A stretch of DNA of 64,000 bases from Pseudorhizobium pelagicum (GTDB lineage: Bacteria; Pseudomonadota; Alphaproteobacteria; Rhizobiales; Rhizobiaceae): assembly GCA_000722615.1 (NCBI GenBank), contig JOKI01000020.1, positions 37,012-101,011 of the forward strand, written 5' to 3'. The translations under genes and the position numbers were made by a program. The notes under the pieces are model-generated. The model made no database searches and was not told the DNA's origin. It saw only the letters and a program-made list of their open reading frames with translations. Positions 41,390-50,328 of the stretch are shown piece after piece (the first letter of the stretch is position 1; each line of letters starts with the position of its first letter).

Positions 41390-42754
41390 CTAGAGCACTG
41401 GCAGGACGACGATAGCGCAGGCCCCCCCGGTTACGGCCTGCGTGAGCTTGATGCTGCCACCATGGGCTTCGATGACCGTTCGAGCAATTGAGAGGCCAAG
41501 ACCGGAGCCGCCTGTATCGCGGCTGCGCGACGTTTCGAGCCGAACGAAAGGCTCGAACACCCGCTCGCGGTCAGCCATCTCAATGCCTGGACCGTTGTCC
41601 TCGATCTCGATCTGCACGTGATTTTGACAGCGTAAGGCGCGGATGATTGCCGTGTCGCCGTAGCGCACAGCATTCTCGGCGATGTTGCGCAGAGCCCGCT
41701 TGAGGGAATTCGGCCGAGCCATCACTGACATCTCGCCTGGCGCGTCAAGTGTCGCCTTACCGCCGGCTTCCAGGAGCTCGCAAACTAGCCCGTTGAGAAG
41801 GTCACGGAGGTTGACTGAAACGCGCGGTTCATCGGTCGACGCTCCACGGGCGAGCGCTAGCGCTGCCTGCACCAGCGATTGGATTTCATCGAGGCAGGTC
41901 TCCAGTCGTTCCCGCGAGTCGGTATCCTCAAGCATATCTACCCGTAGCCGCATCGCTGTAATCGGTGAACGCAGATCATGGCCGAGAGCGGCTAGCATCT
42001 GCGCTCGCTCCTTCAGCAATCTTGTTAGGCGCCGAGCCATCTCGTTGAAAGCCTCGGTAACCTGCCTCACCTCCGTCGGCCCTCGCAGGACGAGTGGTTC
42101 AAGCGCCTCTCCGTTGCCTAGGCGGGCTGACGCAACGGCAAGGGCTGCCATCGGCGCCGCCATGTGCCCCGCGAGAGTCCATACCGCAGCGACCACCCCG
42201 CACGCCATCAACAAGATCGAGATGAGCGCTGGCCACGCCCATTGCAGCGGCGGCTCCCCGATATCCACCCGAGCGTTCAGGAACCGTCCGTCATCAAGTG
42301 CCGCCGAGATCACCAACATGTAGGGGTCATCGTCCCAATCGTCTTCGTGGGAAGGTGAGCGTGACAATCCGGCTGTGGCCGGCTTTGCAAGCGCCATGGT
42401 TAAATGGCGGGCCGCCCGCGGCTCAAGAAGACGCCTTATCTCTCGGGTCAGGCGGGCTAGCGGCTCTGCGTCCGCACGCTCAGTCAGCGCAGCCAGGGCG
42501 ACGTCGAGGCGCAGTTCGCGCGACTCAGCGGCCCGAAGGATCGTCGTACTCGTCTCGTCGGACGCCCGCTCAAGCTCACGCGCCACGTTGAGGACGCGGC
42601 TTGCTCCTTCCTTTGCGATAAAGGCGCGAATAGCGCTGCGGCGTTCTTCGAAGAACACCCACGTGCTGGCACATTGAACGACAAGCAAGATACCGAACAG
42701 AGTAAGGATCAGTTGGCCGCGCATTCTTCGTGGTCTGGCGAAGCCTATGCGCAT
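41390..42754 (-). CDS. Sensor histidine kinase (EnvZ-like class)
   Basis: A 454-residue membrane kinase. TM1 is near residues 12-32 and TM2 near 175-197, enclosing a periplasmic sensor of about 140 residues. A HAMP linker follows (MAAPMAALAVASARLGNG, then VTEAFNEMARRL), then the dimerisation domain with phospho-acceptor His in LAALGHDLRSPITAMRLRVD, and an ATPase domain with RNIAENAVRYG (N box), EDNGPGIEMADRERVFEPF (G1/F) and GGSGLGLSIARTV (G2). It overlaps the response regulator stop by 10 bp. The signal sensed is unknown; adjacent DUF3500 and cytochrome b561 genes may be targets. Confidence 0.93.
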   Translation of the reverse strand: MRIGFARPRRMRGQLILTLFGILLVVQCASTWVFFEERRSAIRAFIAKEGASRVLNVARELERASDETSTTILRAAESRELRLDVALAALTERADAEPLARLTREIRRLLEPRAARHLTMALAKPATAGLSRSPSHEDDWDDDPYMLVISAALDDGRFLNARVDIGEPPLQWAWPALISILLMACGVVAAVWTLAGHMAAPMAALAVASARLGNGEALEPLVLRGPTEVRQVTEAFNEMARRLTRLLKERAQMLAALGHDLRSPITAMRLRVDMLEDTDSRERLETCLDEIQSLVQAALALARGASTDEPRVSVNLRDLLNGLVCELLEAGGKATLDAPGEMSVMARPNSLKRALRNIAENAVRYGDTAIIRALRCQNHVQIEIEDNGPGIEMADRERVFEPFVRLETSRSRDTGGSGLGLSIARTVIEAHGGSIKLTQAVTGGACAIVVLPVL

Positions 42755-43473
42755 GGCTGCTCCGTCACATCGACGGCCAGGCTGTACCCACCACCACGCA
42801 CTGTCGCGATGATCCCGTGCCGGGACGATGGATCCTCAATCTTGCGCCGAAGGCGGCTGACTTGGTTGTCGATGGCGCGGTCAAATGGACCAGCGCTTCC
42901 GCCACCCGTCAGGTCGAGCAAACGGTCACGCGAGAGAACGACACGGGGGCGCTCAAGAAAGACGATCAGTAGCCGGAACTCGGCAGTAGTAAGGGAGGTT
43001 TCCTGTCCATCAAGATCGACAAGCGTGCGCCGATCGACGTCGAGGCGCCAGCGGCCAAACTTCATCCATTTGCCCCCCAGTGTGCCGCCTACGCGCTCTG
43101 TTCGTTCCGTCCGTCGGAGAATGGCCCTTATACGGGCGAGCACCTCTCGCGGGCTGAAGGGTTTCGCCAGATAGTCGTCAGCTCCCATTTCCAAGCCGAC
43201 GACTCGGTCGGTCTCCTCTCCCAGAGCAGATAGCATCAGGATCGGAATGCCAAGGTCACTGCGCAATCGACGACATACAGAAAGCCCGTCCTCTCCGGGC
43301 ATCATGATATCAAGTATGATGAGATCATACCCACCGCTTGAGAGAATGCGGTCCATCGCCGTCGCATTTTCGACCGCATCGGCACGCATCCCGTTGTGTT
43401 CGAGATAGCGCTTCAGCGCGTCACGAATTTCGCGATGATCATCGACAATCAGAATGTGGGGGGCTCTGCTCAT
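42745..43473 (-). CDS. OmpR/PhoB family response regulator
   Basis: A 242-residue two-domain regulator. The receiver domain (1-120) has the acidic pair Asp11-Asp12, the phosphorylated Asp55 in LIILDIMMPGEDG, LSALGEE and the Lys in ADDYLAKPF. The C-terminal winged helix (about 140-235) contains LTTAEFRLLIVFLERPRVVL, RAIDNQVSRLRRKIE and TVRGGGYSL. The start at 43473 fits the receiver N-terminus; the frame continues upstream to 43509. It is cotranscribed with the kinase. Confidence 0.94.
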   Translation of the reverse strand: MSRAPHILIVDDHREIRDALKRYLEHNGMRADAVENATAMDRILSSGGYDLIILDIMMPGEDGLSVCRRLRSDLGIPILMLSALGEETDRVVGLEMGADDYLAKPFSPREVLARIRAILRRTERTERVGGTLGGKWMKFGRWRLDVDRRTLVDLDGQETSLTTAEFRLLIVFLERPRVVLSRDRLLDLTGGGSAGPFDRAIDNQVSRLRRKIEDPSSRHGIIATVRGGGYSLAVDVTEQPCA

Positions 43474-43500
43474 GGACAACAGTCTAGGCGAAGGAGGCTG

Positions 43501-43567
43501 CCGGTACATGCTTTTTTTGTACCGGTGCGTCGCAGAACCGGCCGTTGCGACAAACCGTTACAAATGC
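43501..43567. promoter_or_regulatory. Divergent control region of the response regulator and DUF3500 genes
   Basis: Two elements are visible. An inverted repeat CCGGTAC (43501-43507)/GTACCGG (43519-43525) flanks an AT-rich centre, 28 bp before the regulator start. A direct repeat CCGTTGCGACAAA/CCGTTACAAATG starts at 43542 and 43555, in the style of OmpR/PhoB boxes. Both may be bound by the encoded regulator. Confidence 0.5.
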
Positions 43568-43691
43568 CCTGCTGATCAACACATCCCTGCGACAGACGGC
43601 GTCTAGGTTCGATCTTGAAGATGAATGGAGGCTGAAGCGATCACCGCCAGTCTTCCCCCGCAATCTGCCACGGCAAGAGGAGTGATGCTCG

Positions 43692-44909
43692 ATGACGAGA
43701 ACTGCTAAGCACGAAACGATGGTTGCACTGGCAAGCCTTGTGCTTGCAATGCCGATTCATTCTGCCTTTGCGCAACAACAAGGCGGCTTCGACCCCGAGG
43801 CGATGGCTCGCGACATGCTCTCGCAGCCTTTCGTTGGCGTCACCACCGAGGGAAAGCCGCAAGAGGGATTGTTTGCAATCAGGTCGACCGGAGTCTCCAC
43901 GGCCCCAGTCATCAACGCTGCAGAGGCTTTCCTTGCTTCCCTAACCCCGGAGCAGCGCCGCAAGACGCTCTTCCCCGTCGACCACAGCGAATGGCGCAAC
44001 TGGGCCAATGTTCATCGCTTTGAAAGGCAGGGCGTGTCGCTCCGGGAAATGACATCGACACAGCGGGAATCGGCTTACAATCTGCTGAAGGCCTCGCTCA
44101 GCGCGCGGGGCTACGCGACGACCCGTGACATCATGAAGCTCAATCATCATCTCGCCGAACTGGTCTCGAACTTTGATGAATACGGCGAACACCTCTACTG
44201 GTTCACGCTGATGGGTCAACCGTCGCACAGCGAGCCTTGGGGGTGGCAGATCGATGGTCACCACCTGATCGTGAACTACTTCGTGCTTGGCGACCAGGTC
44301 GTCATGACGCCAACCTTCATGGGGTCGGAGCCGGTTGAGGCTTTGAGCGGGGATTATGCCGGCACCTCGATCCTTCAGCCGGAGCAGCAGGCTGCTCTTA
44401 ACCTGATGCAGGTTCTGCCGGTGGAACAGCAACAGCAGGCTTTGCTCGGGGCAAAACAGGGCCGTTCGGAGAACGTCGCGGAAATGTTCAAGGACAATCT
44501 TGTCCTGGCTCCCGAAGGCCTTCCTGCAAAATTGATGGACGAAAGAAATCGGGACAGGTTGCTCGAGATCATCCGCCTGTTTGTCGGCAATGTCGACGAC
44601 GGACATGCAGAGATCAAGATGGAAGAGGTGAACGCCCATTTCGATGCAACGTACTTTGCATGGAAGGGTGACATCGATGGTGATGCCGCCTTCTACTATC
44701 GGATCCAAAGCCCCGTCATCCTGATTGAGTTTGACCATCAGGGACCCATCGCCTTGGACGGACCTCGCTCCCTCCCCACTCGCCGGCATATTCACACCGT
44801 GGTGCGAACGCCGAACGGGAACGACTATGGCAAGGATCTATTGCGGCAGCATTATGCGGATCACGCCGACAATCCCGGTCATGGCCATCATCATCCTGTA
44901 GAGCGCTAG
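43692..44909 (+). CDS. DUF3500 domain-containing secreted protein
   Basis: A 405-residue exported protein of unknown function. A signal peptide is followed by [14 protein letters not shown] at about residue 25. The body matches the DUF3500 family: [72 protein letters not shown], and a C-terminal [20 protein letters not shown] followed by a His-rich tail ([12 protein letters not shown]) that could bind metal. The start has AAGAGGAG about 10 nt upstream. It is divergent from the two-component genes, which may control it. Confidence 0.85.
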   Translation: MTRTAKHETMVALASLVLAMPIHSAFAQQQGGFDPEAMARDMLSQPFVGVTTEGKPQEGLFAIRSTGVSTAPVINAAEAFLASLTPEQRRKTLFPVDHSEWRNWANVHRFERQGVSLREMTSTQRESAYNLLKASLSARGYATTRDIMKLNHHLAELVSNFDEYGEHLYWFTLMGQPSHSEPWGWQIDGHHLIVNYFVLGDQVVMTPTFMGSEPVEALSGDYAGTSILQPEQQAALNLMQVLPVEQQQQALLGAKQGRSENVAEMFKDNLVLAPEGLPAKLMDERNRDRLLEIIRLFVGNVDDGHAEIKMEEVNAHFDATYFAWKGDIDGDAAFYYRIQSPVILIEFDHQGPIALDGPRSLPTRRHIHTVVRTPNGNDYGKDLLRQHYADHADNPGHGHHHPVER

Positions 44910-44980
44910 CCTTCGTTGGGGCAGGCACGGCGAGCTATCCTTAGCGCAAGCGCGCTCTCCTGATTCGACTAGAAGGGAAT

Positions 44981-45484
44981 ATGATGACGAGCTCCTCATC
45001 TACCTATACGCGCGCCCAGAAGGTTCTGCACTGGAGCATGGCCCTTCTTATCATCTTCAATCTGCTGTTGGCGGAGGGGATAGAGGCCTTATCTGACGCT
45101 GCGGAAACAGGCGCGGCACCCGCATTCAATGATGTTGTGATGGGCAATATGCATGTAGCAGCGGGATGTGCCGTCTTGCTGCTCGCGCTGGTACGGCTTT
45201 ATCTAAGCCTGACCAGAGGAGTGCCAACGCCGCCACCGCATGAACCGAAAGCCGCCAGGATTGCCGCTAAAGTTGTCCATTCCGCCTTCTACTTGCTATT
45301 CATCATCATGCCGGCAACAGGATTGGCGACGTATTATGCTGAAATAGAAGGCGCAGACTATCTGCATGGGGAGCCGTTGCGTTTGGCAATGTGGAGCCTG
45401 ATCTTTCTCCATCTAAGCGCGATTGCAGGGCACCGACTCGTGTGGCGAACCAATATCATCGGCCGCATGATAGGATCGCGATGA
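44981..45484 (+). CDS. Cytochrome b561 family protein
   Basis: A 167-residue four-helix membrane protein. Histidines suited to bind two b hemes are in KVLHWSMALL (helix 1), NMHVAAGCAVLL (helix 2), VVHSAFYLLF (helix 3) and LIFLHLSAIAGHRL (helix 4). Such proteins pass electrons in the inner membrane, often from quinol. It follows the DUF3500 gene by 71 bp with its own ribosome site (AGAAGGGAAT) and may be cotranscribed. Confidence 0.9.
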   Translation: MMTSSSSTYTRAQKVLHWSMALLIIFNLLLAEGIEALSDAAETGAAPAFNDVVMGNMHVAAGCAVLLLALVRLYLSLTRGVPTPPPHEPKAARIAAKVVHSAFYLLFIIMPATGLATYYAEIEGADYLHGEPLRLAMWSLIFLHLSAIAGHRLVWRTNIIGRMIGSR

Positions 45485-45618
45485 TACAGCTCCAAGTCCG
45501 CACTCGACCGACCATAGCTCCGACGTTAACCGGTCGAAGATCTGCCCGCTGCGTCCAGGTAGGGTGGTTCTTTCAGCCAGATGGGATCGGGTACGGCGAA
45601 CTCCGAATCATCCCATCA

Positions 45619-45649
45619 CCCGATATAACTTGACTTACGATATATCGGG
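45619..45649. promoter_or_regulatory. Palindromic PadR-type operator over the padR promoter
   Basis: CCCGATATA (45619-45627) and TATATCGGG (45641-45649) are perfect inverted arms 13 nt apart, 16 bp before the PadR start codon. A TTGACT hexamer (45630-45635) lies between them. Repeats of this ATAT-centred form are typical of autoregulated PadR genes. Confidence 0.7.
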
Positions 45650-45664
45650 ATTAATGGTGTTTCC

Positions 45665-46231
45665 ATGAGACACCAATATCATCGCGGCTTCGGTCGCACA
45701 TTTTCGCCGCCCGATGACCATTCGGGTCCCGATCACGCGCGCGGACCCCACCGCGGCCACAAGCCGGCGAGCCGCCTCTTTGACTATGGCGACCTGCGCC
45801 TGCTCATCCTGTCAATGATCGCCCAAAATCCGTGCCATGGATATGAACTCATCAAGGCGATCGAGGAGAAGTTCGGCGGAGCCTATGTTCCAAGCCCCGG
45901 CGTCATCTACCCCACCCTCTCCTGGCTGGACGACATGGGTTTCGCTCATGTCGCACCAGAGGAAAGCGGTCGCAAGACCTACGCAATCACACCGGAGGGA
46001 AAGGCCTTCCTCACCGCCAATCGCAAGGGCGTGGATCAACTGATCGCACGGGGCATCTCTGCGACGCAGAGCGGACGCAGGAACGCGTCCCCCCAGGTAC
46101 TTGAAGCTATGGGCAAACTTAAGGCCGCACTGAGGATGCGTTTCAAGGACGGACCGCTCACTGACCAATCCGTCGCCCAAATTGTCGACGTGATCAACAA
46201 AGCAGCCGAAGACGTGGAGACATCCAAATGA
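45665..46231 (+). CDS. PadR family transcriptional regulator
   Basis: A 188-residue repressor with a His/Gly-rich N-terminal extension of about 40 residues, possibly metal-binding. The PadR winged helix follows (about 42-125): FDYGDLRLLILSMIAQNPCH, GYELIKAIEEKFGGAYVPSP, GVIYPTLSWLDDMGF and GRKTYAITPEGKAFL. A C-terminal dimerisation helix follows. Its TGA overlaps the start of the DUF2218-methyltransferase gene by 4 bp. PadR-DUF2218 pairs in proteobacteria are usually linked to iron or siderophore reduction, a family-level association only. Confidence 0.92.
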   Translation: MRHQYHRGFGRTFSPPDDHSGPDHARGPHRGHKPASRLFDYGDLRLLILSMIAQNPCHGYELIKAIEEKFGGAYVPSPGVIYPTLSWLDDMGFAHVAPEESGRKTYAITPEGKAFLTANRKGVDQLIARGISATQSGRRNASPQVLEAMGKLKAALRMRFKDGPLTDQSVAQIVDVINKAAEDVETSK

Positions 46232-47166
46232 CGATCGGAAGCGCTGAAGCCAGAACCCTGATCCGCACCGAACATGCGTCCCGATACCTGCTCCAGCTTT
46301 GCAAGCATTTCGGACATAAGCGACCCGTCGAACTGGGTGCCCAGATCGGCCGCATCTCCTTTGACAGCGGCGAATGCCGGCTCGTGGCTGGCAGCGAAAG
46401 CCTCTGCATCACGCTCAACGCTTCAAATTCGGACGCTCTCCAGCAACTCAAGGACGTCGTTATCAGGCATCTCGTTGACTTTGCATTTCGTGAGGAATTG
46501 GCGGTTTCATGGACAGATCCCACCGAGGTGGCGCTCGGTGAGCATCGACTTAGCGAGGCGCTTGTCGCCGTGCTGGAGACTTATCATCGCCGCATGACTG
46601 CGGAACGGCAGGGGCCTCGTGAAGAGGCGCCTGGTGGTCGGGACGGTGGCCAGGACCTGCGCATGCGGGCCATTGGTCCCGATACCGGACGCTTTCTCAA
46701 CACACTGGTGAGAGGTCTTGATCGGCCACATGTGTTGGAGCTGGGGACCTCTTTCGGCTATTCCGGCCTTTGGCTGGCAGATGCTGCTCGCGCAGCAGGT
46801 GGACATGTTACGACTATGGAATTCCACGGCTACAAGTCCGAGTTCGCCGAGAGGAAGGCCAGCGATGCGGGACTGGTCGACTATATCGAGTTCATGGTCG
46901 GCGATGCCGTAGAGATGATCGGCACCCTCCGCGAAAAGGTGGATTTTGTCTTCCTCGACGTTTGGAAAGACCTCTACCTTCCCTGCCTGGAGGCGCTATA
47001 TCCGCAGCTCAATCCCGGCGCTATCGTTGTCGCCGACAATATGCTTCGTCCCGGCGGCGAGGATGTGCGCCGGTACCAAGAGGCGATACGCGCCAAGCCA
47101 GGTATGAGCAGCATATTGTTGCCGATCGGAACCGGCATCGAGGTGAGCCGCTTTGCGGCCTCGTGA
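46228..47166 (+). CDS. DUF2218-O-methyltransferase fusion protein
   Basis: A 312-residue protein of two parts. Residues 1-95 match DUF2218 (ASRYLLQLCKHFGHKRPVEL, GECRLVAGSESLCITLNA, LKDVVIRHLVDFAFREELAV). Residues about 105-312 match class I SAM-dependent O-methyltransferases: RPHVLELGTSFGYSGLWLAD (SAM motif I), VTTMEFHGYKSEFAERKA, VDFVFLDVWKDLYLPCLEAL (metal Asp) and GAIVVADNML. The fusion implies the DUF2218 part acts with methylation of a catechol-like or other hydroxyl substrate. The normal partner, a siderophore-interacting reductase, is absent. Confidence 0.87.
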   Translation: MTIGSAEARTLIRTEHASRYLLQLCKHFGHKRPVELGAQIGRISFDSGECRLVAGSESLCITLNASNSDALQQLKDVVIRHLVDFAFREELAVSWTDPTEVALGEHRLSEALVAVLETYHRRMTAERQGPREEAPGGRDGGQDLRMRAIGPDTGRFLNTLVRGLDRPHVLELGTSFGYSGLWLADAARAAGGHVTTMEFHGYKSEFAERKASDAGLVDYIEFMVGDAVEMIGTLREKVDFVFLDVWKDLYLPCLEALYPQLNPGAIVVADNMLRPGGEDVRRYQEAIRAKPGMSSILLPIGTGIEVSRFAAS

Positions 47167-47202
47167 GACATCAGGGGAATTGCTTGCGGTGCTACGGCTA
47201 GG

Positions 47203-47308
47203 CTCAGGACCTATCAATTTGGCTTGAGATGTGATTCACAGTTTGCAGAAGGAGGCCGTGATGACTGATTTGTTTCTATTGAGCGAGCGCCAGATGGCGC
47301 GGATTAAG
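47203..47308 (+). mobile_element. Remnant of the left end of an IS5-type insertion sequence
   Basis: GGCTCAGGACCTATCAATTT at 47203 resembles the terminal repeat of IS5-group elements. It is followed after a ribosome site by a transposase beginning MTDLFLLSERQMARIK (47261-47308), the conserved start of these enzymes. The homology then stops abruptly and the rest of the transposase is missing. The remaining sequence to 47503 shows no gene. Confidence 0.65.
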
Positions 47309-47503
47309 GTAGCTGGATCCGCCAGCTGCTCCTCGTCGCTTCAAGCCAGGAGCATGATCGCCAATATATCCGTGGACGAAGCACCTCTGGTACGCGGCGC
47401 TGAGAACGCGGGCACATTGCACCATAATTCGACATCAACCCCTATCTCCTAAAAGCGTCTTTAAGAACCATACGATACAGGTCGTGAAAAGGCGCGACTT
47501 TCC

Positions 47504-49381
47504 ATGCTCGGAGTGCGCATGAGATTTTTCCTTGGACTGCTGATCGGCCTCGGCTGCTTTATCGGACTGTTTGCATGGTCAGAGTTCTCCAACTGGAATA
47601 GCGAGATCGCCCGGGTGGAAGCGGATCTCGTGCGCACCTCCGAAGCGCTCGCACGGCATGCGGATGACGTCGTCGAGATGACCCGGCTACCCCTGGCGAG
47701 CCTTCTGACCGAGATCCGCGATGAGGAAGGGCATGCGGAGGCGTCTCGGAAGCTGGAGGCGGTCGTGCGACGACAGATGCTAGCTTCCCATACGCTGGAT
47801 ACCCTCACATTCGCGGACGCATCGGGAGAGATCGTCGCGAGTTCGGTGCAGCCTTCATCCAGGCATAACGTTGCAGAACAGGACTTCTTCCGGTTCCATC
47901 GGCTCAGTGGATTCGCGCTTCCGGTCCTTGGACGCCCCTATCAGGACGAAAGCTCCCGGCAATGGCTGATCCCGGTATCGCAACGAGTCGTGCAGTCGGA
48001 TGGATCCTTTGGTGGCGTCGTTGTCGCAACGGTCAGGGTCTATCACTTTGTGGACTTCGTGCGCCACTTCGACCTTGGAAACTGCGGCTCCTTCCTACTG
48101 GTTCGCGGCGATGGCTTCGTCCTCGTTCGGGCGCCGTTGGAGCCCTCGCTGCTGGGGACAAACATCAGCTCGCACGAATTGTTCACGAAATACCTCAAGC
48201 AAGGCGACCAGGGCAACTACCGTTACCGCTCGCCGATCGACGACACGGCGCGATTTGGAGGCTACTTCCGAAGCACACGTACCGGGTTGGTGGTTCTCTC
48301 TGCCGCGTCCCAGGACGACGTGTTTCAGGCATGGGTCGAGGAAGCACGATCCCGTTGGCTCTACGGTGTGACTCTGCTGATGGCCACACTGTTGGCTGCA
48401 ACGCGCTGGAACCATCAGGCCCGCATGCGCAAGGCGGGGGAGGTTCTCCTTGCATCGCGGGAGGCAGAGTTCCGTCTGCTGGCGGAGTCGTCGAGTGACC
48501 TCATCCAGCGCTTCAATGAGCACGGCATCCGTGAATATGTCTCGCCGTCGTCTCTTCGGATCTTGGGGATCTCGGCGGACAAGATGATCGGAACATCGGT
48601 GTTTGCCGGGCTACGCTCGGAGGATATGGCCAGCGCTTTTGACGCCGCAAACCGTCTGAAGGAGGGATCGCCGCAGGAATCGATCCTGACGCGGCACAGC
48701 AAGCCGACCGGTGAGGAGATCTGGCTGGATACGGCAATGAGCCGCCTGCCAACCACCAAGGAGGGAGAAACGCCTCGTGCGGTCGCTGTGTCCCGCGATG
48801 TGACGTTGCACAAGAGACGTCAGGACGAACTGGATTTGCTTGCCCATAGTGACGGCCTTACCGGTCTTGCCAATCGACGGTATTTCGATCGGCAACTGGA
48901 GGCCCTCCTGCGGCAGCAGAACGGGGAGTGGGAGCCATTGTCTCTGATCATGATCGACGCGGACCGCTTCAAGCAGTTCAACGACACCTATGGACACGCC
49001 GCCGGCGACAGGTGCCTGAGGGAAATCGGCGACATTCTGCGGCAGGTCGTGCGGCAGAACGATGTCGCCGCTCGATACGGTGGGGAGGAGCTAGCGGTTC
49101 TTCTGCCGCGAACGGAGGGTACGGCCGCCGAAGCCATTGCCGTGCGTATTCAGGACATGCTTGCCCGGCGCCAGCGTCCGCATACCGGGAACCACCCGTG
49201 GGAGCGCGTGACCGTAAGCATCGGTATATCGACTGCGGATGCTCCCGGCGTCGCCCCCGAAGGCCTCATCCAGATGGCGGACAGGGCGCTCTACGAAGCC
49301 AAGCGTCTCGGCCGCAACAAGATTTTCAGTAACAAGGATCTTCCGTCCAACGTTAGAACCTTCCCGCATCAAGGCGATTGA
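47504..49381 (+). CDS. Diguanylate cyclase with periplasmic sensor, PAS and GGDEF domains
   Basis: A 625-residue membrane protein. TM1 lies near residues 6-27, a Cache-like periplasmic sensor near 28-285, and TM2 near 287-305 (GVTLLMATLLAATRW). A PAS domain (about 320-440, SREAEFRLLAESSSDLIQRF) and a C-terminal GGDEF domain (about 450-615) follow. The active loop is GGEEL, a functional variant, preceded by the RQND inhibitory site at the right distance (five residues). Metal/substrate residues are in MIDADRFKQFNDTYGHAAGD. It should make cyclic di-GMP in response to an external ligand. Confidence 0.93.
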   Translation: MLGVRMRFFLGLLIGLGCFIGLFAWSEFSNWNSEIARVEADLVRTSEALARHADDVVEMTRLPLASLLTEIRDEEGHAEASRKLEAVVRRQMLASHTLDTLTFADASGEIVASSVQPSSRHNVAEQDFFRFHRLSGFALPVLGRPYQDESSRQWLIPVSQRVVQSDGSFGGVVVATVRVYHFVDFVRHFDLGNCGSFLLVRGDGFVLVRAPLEPSLLGTNISSHELFTKYLKQGDQGNYRYRSPIDDTARFGGYFRSTRTGLVVLSAASQDDVFQAWVEEARSRWLYGVTLLMATLLAATRWNHQARMRKAGEVLLASREAEFRLLAESSSDLIQRFNEHGIREYVSPSSLRILGISADKMIGTSVFAGLRSEDMASAFDAANRLKEGSPQESILTRHSKPTGEEIWLDTAMSRLPTTKEGETPRAVAVSRDVTLHKRRQDELDLLAHSDGLTGLANRRYFDRQLEALLRQQNGEWEPLSLIMIDADRFKQFNDTYGHAAGDRCLREIGDILRQVVRQNDVAARYGGEELAVLLPRTEGTAAEAIAVRIQDMLARRQRPHTGNHPWERVTVSIGISTADAPGVAPEGLIQMADRALYEAKRLGRNKIFSNKDLPSNVRTFPHQGD

Positions 49382-49459
49382 TGACGCCAGCCGCTCCGCC
49401 GAGACTCGAGCGAGTGGTCGTCGAGTCTAATCTTGCCAAGTGCAGATCTTGCGGCCCGC

Positions 49460-49896
49460 CTACTCGTTTAACTCCCGCTGGACCAGCCTTGCCAGCTTGG
49501 CCAACGAATCCTGCCAGCCGAGGTAGCCGGCTTCGCGCGGGATTAGGTCGGGGATACCCGCCTGCTCGATGTCAACCTCCCCACCGAAACCTTCTTAAAG
49601 GTGACGGTAACCAGGATCTCGCCGGGCAAGTTCGGATCATCGAAGCTGTCCGTGTAGACGAGTCGCTCGCCTTGGACGAACTCCGGTAGGTTCCGCCAAA
49701 GGAATGGCTGTTCCCCGTCGTGAAGTTGCGACAGGACATCCGGTGTTTGCCGCCGGCTCGAGCATCGAGCTCTTGTACGGTGCAGAGGAACCCGCAAGGC
49801 GGCAATCAACTGGCAAGCGCATCGGGTTCGACGAAGGCGCGGAAGACTTTTCGAGACTTGTGGCGCAAATCCGATGAAGGTTCACGCTGCTCGGCA
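49460..49896 (-). pseudogene. Inactivated AHSA1/SRPBCC domain gene
   Basis: The minus strand gives an AHSA1-type protein in pieces: RKVFRAFVEPDALAS, a TGA where Trp is expected, then LPPCGFLCTVQELDARAGGK and FTTGNSHSFGGTY. A frame change gives EFVQGERLVYTDSFDDPNLP and GEILVTVTFKKV. A second change gives EQAGIPDLIPREAGYLGWQD and SLAKLARLVQRELNE, ending in a stop at 49460. One nonsense codon and two frameshifts are visible, so the gene is dead. Confidence 0.83.
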
Positions 49897-50328
49897 TTTA
49901 TGGCTTCCTTTCCTGGCTTGTTGTTCCGTTGGGCCCGAGGACGTCTCGCTCGACATGATTCGGACAGGCGAGCACAGCCTTTTCTGAACCGCCGTGCAGG
50001 TCAATGCCCCGCAGCGATGCGCAGATTTGAAGTGCGGTCCAAATCTGCCGCCGCATCGGGCTGGCTGCTATCCAATGCAGATCAGATGATGTCGAGATGG
50101 TTGGTGACGGAGATTTCTCCTCTTCCAGTTCCGAATATAGGATGCTGCAAGGGTTGCCAATCAGTTGACAGCCTCTCCTCATAGCATGTTCCGATGCCGG
50201 AATGCGTGGGCGGCCCCGGCAATGGCCGCAAACAATCGGCGCCTGCTCGGATAGTACAGTGATCGGCCTTTTTGCTCGCCAAGATGTCGCCTCGGCAATT
50301 CGTAATCGACTCTATGAGCGAGCTTACC
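49897..50328. other. Intergenic region without recognisable gene
   Basis: About 430 bp between the AHSA1 pseudogene and the LysR gene. The open frames here are short, run on both strands, and resemble no family recognised here. It may be further decayed coding sequence. Confidence 0.5.
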
